Origin: Cyanobacteria bacterium T3Sed10_344R1
GTDB taxonomy: Bacteria; Cyanobacteriota; Cyanobacteriia; Phormidesmidales; Phormidesmidaceae
Assembly: GCA_003566335.1 (NCBI GenBank)
Contig: PXDR01000038.1
Coordinates: 1 to 13,320 of the forward strand
Length of the DNA: 13,320 nucleotides
Direction of reading: 5' to 3'
Shown here piece after piece: positions 13,046-13,320 of this stretch. Position 1 is the first letter of the stretch, and every line of letters begins with the position of its first letter. The notes under the pieces were generated by a model, which was not told where the DNA came from, did not search any database, and saw only the letters and a list, made by a program, of their open reading frames with translations. The position numbers and the translations under genes are program-made.

Positions 13046-13320
13046 ATGGCGGCATTTGACCAAGAACAGCTTTTATTTACCCCTGCGATCGCAGGGTCTG
13101 ACGCCACACCGCTAATTTTTGCCTTTCCCAACGACTACAACATTGGCATCACCAGCCTGGGCTATCAGGTGGTGTGGGCCACCCTAGCCCAGCGGTCTGA
13201 TTTAGCCGTCAGCCGCCTGTTTACTGATCAGCAAGATTCCCTACCCAGCCAACCTCACCTACTGGGCTTTTCGGTCTCTTGGGAGCTGGATTACGTCAAT
13301 ATTTTCGCCTTGCTAGAGTC
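13046..13320 (+). CDS. B12-binding-type radical SAM protein, N-terminal part (cut by window edge)
   Basis: The ATG at 13046 opens a frame that runs to the window end (91 complete codons, no stop). After about 24 residues the protein reads FAFPNDYNIGITSLGYQVVWATL and later LLGFSVSWELDYVNIF. This matches the N-terminal, Rossmann-like B12-binding region of radical SAM proteins of the uncharacterised TIGR03960-like group, where a FPD/FPNxYxIGxxxLG motif opens the domain. The CxxxCxxC cluster that would prove the radical SAM assignment lies outside the window. An AGGA sits 10 bases upstream of the start (13032-13035). The frame is open some way upstream without a better start codon. Substrate unknown. 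Confidence 0.75.
   Translation, partial: MAAFDQEQLLFTPAIAGSDATPLIFAFPNDYNIGITSLGYQVVWATLAQRSDLAVSRLFTDQQDSLPSQPHLLGFSVSWELDYVNIFALLE
13081..13096. repeat. 16-bp perfect palindrome around a HIP1 site
   Basis: CCCTGCGATCGCAGGG is fully self-complementary, extending the HIP1 octamer by four bases on each side. It lies within the first codons of the radical SAM gene. Confidence 0.8.

Overview
The window reads as chromosomal DNA of a GC-rich cyanobacterium. About 15 copies of the octamer GCGATCGC (HIP1, the characteristic cyanobacterial repeat) occur in 13.3 kb, where about 0.2 would be expected by chance. The gap2-type glyceraldehyde-3-phosphate dehydrogenase is the photosynthetic (Calvin cycle) form, and the kinase, MOSC and radical SAM proteins look like cyanobacterial family members. 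There is no phage, IS element, CRISPR array, rRNA or tRNA. I read it as ordinary core and regulatory chromosome with unusually repeat- and hairpin-rich intergenic regions.

Layout. Bases 1-2419 (minus strand) carry a cation:proton antiporter with a C-terminal tandem universal-stress-protein region, followed 44 bases downstream by the N-terminal part of pgsA (phosphatidylglycerophosphate synthase), cut by the window edge. A divergent intergenic region (2420-2811) holds alternative RNA stems in the antiporter leader, a tandem repeat and a perfect 10-bp inverted repeat. Bases 2812-6926 (plus strand) carry a CPBP-type membrane protease, a possible small membrane-protein ORF with pentapeptide repeats overlapping the genes on both sides, a transmembrane Ser/Thr kinase, and a TIGR01777-family NAD(P)-binding epimerase-like protein. 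Convergent to it (6940-8847, minus) is a PAS-PAS-PAS-GGDEF diguanylate cyclase. A long non-coding region (8848-9594) with several tandem repeats and a GATC cluster precedes gap2 (9595-10608, plus). gap2 ends at a strong hairpin terminator shared with the convergent MOSC-domain gene (10742-11548, minus). Upstream of MOSC is a TPR-repeat protein gene (11625-12749, minus), separated from it by a heptanucleotide repeat array. A divergent region (12750-13045) with a 10-bp tandem repeat and a strongly foldable element leads into the N-terminus of a B12-binding-type radical SAM protein (13046 to the window end, plus).

How the genes relate. Membrane homeostasis (antiporter, pgsA), membrane signalling (protease, small ORF, kinase) and c-di-GMP signalling sit side by side, but only the protease/small ORF/kinase run and the antiporter/pgsA pair look co-transcribed. 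I found no complete new defence or metabolic system. The least explained signals are the structured region before the radical SAM gene, the mutually exclusive stems before the antiporter, the overlapping repeat-bearing small ORF, and the short perfect tandem duplications in most intergenic spaces.
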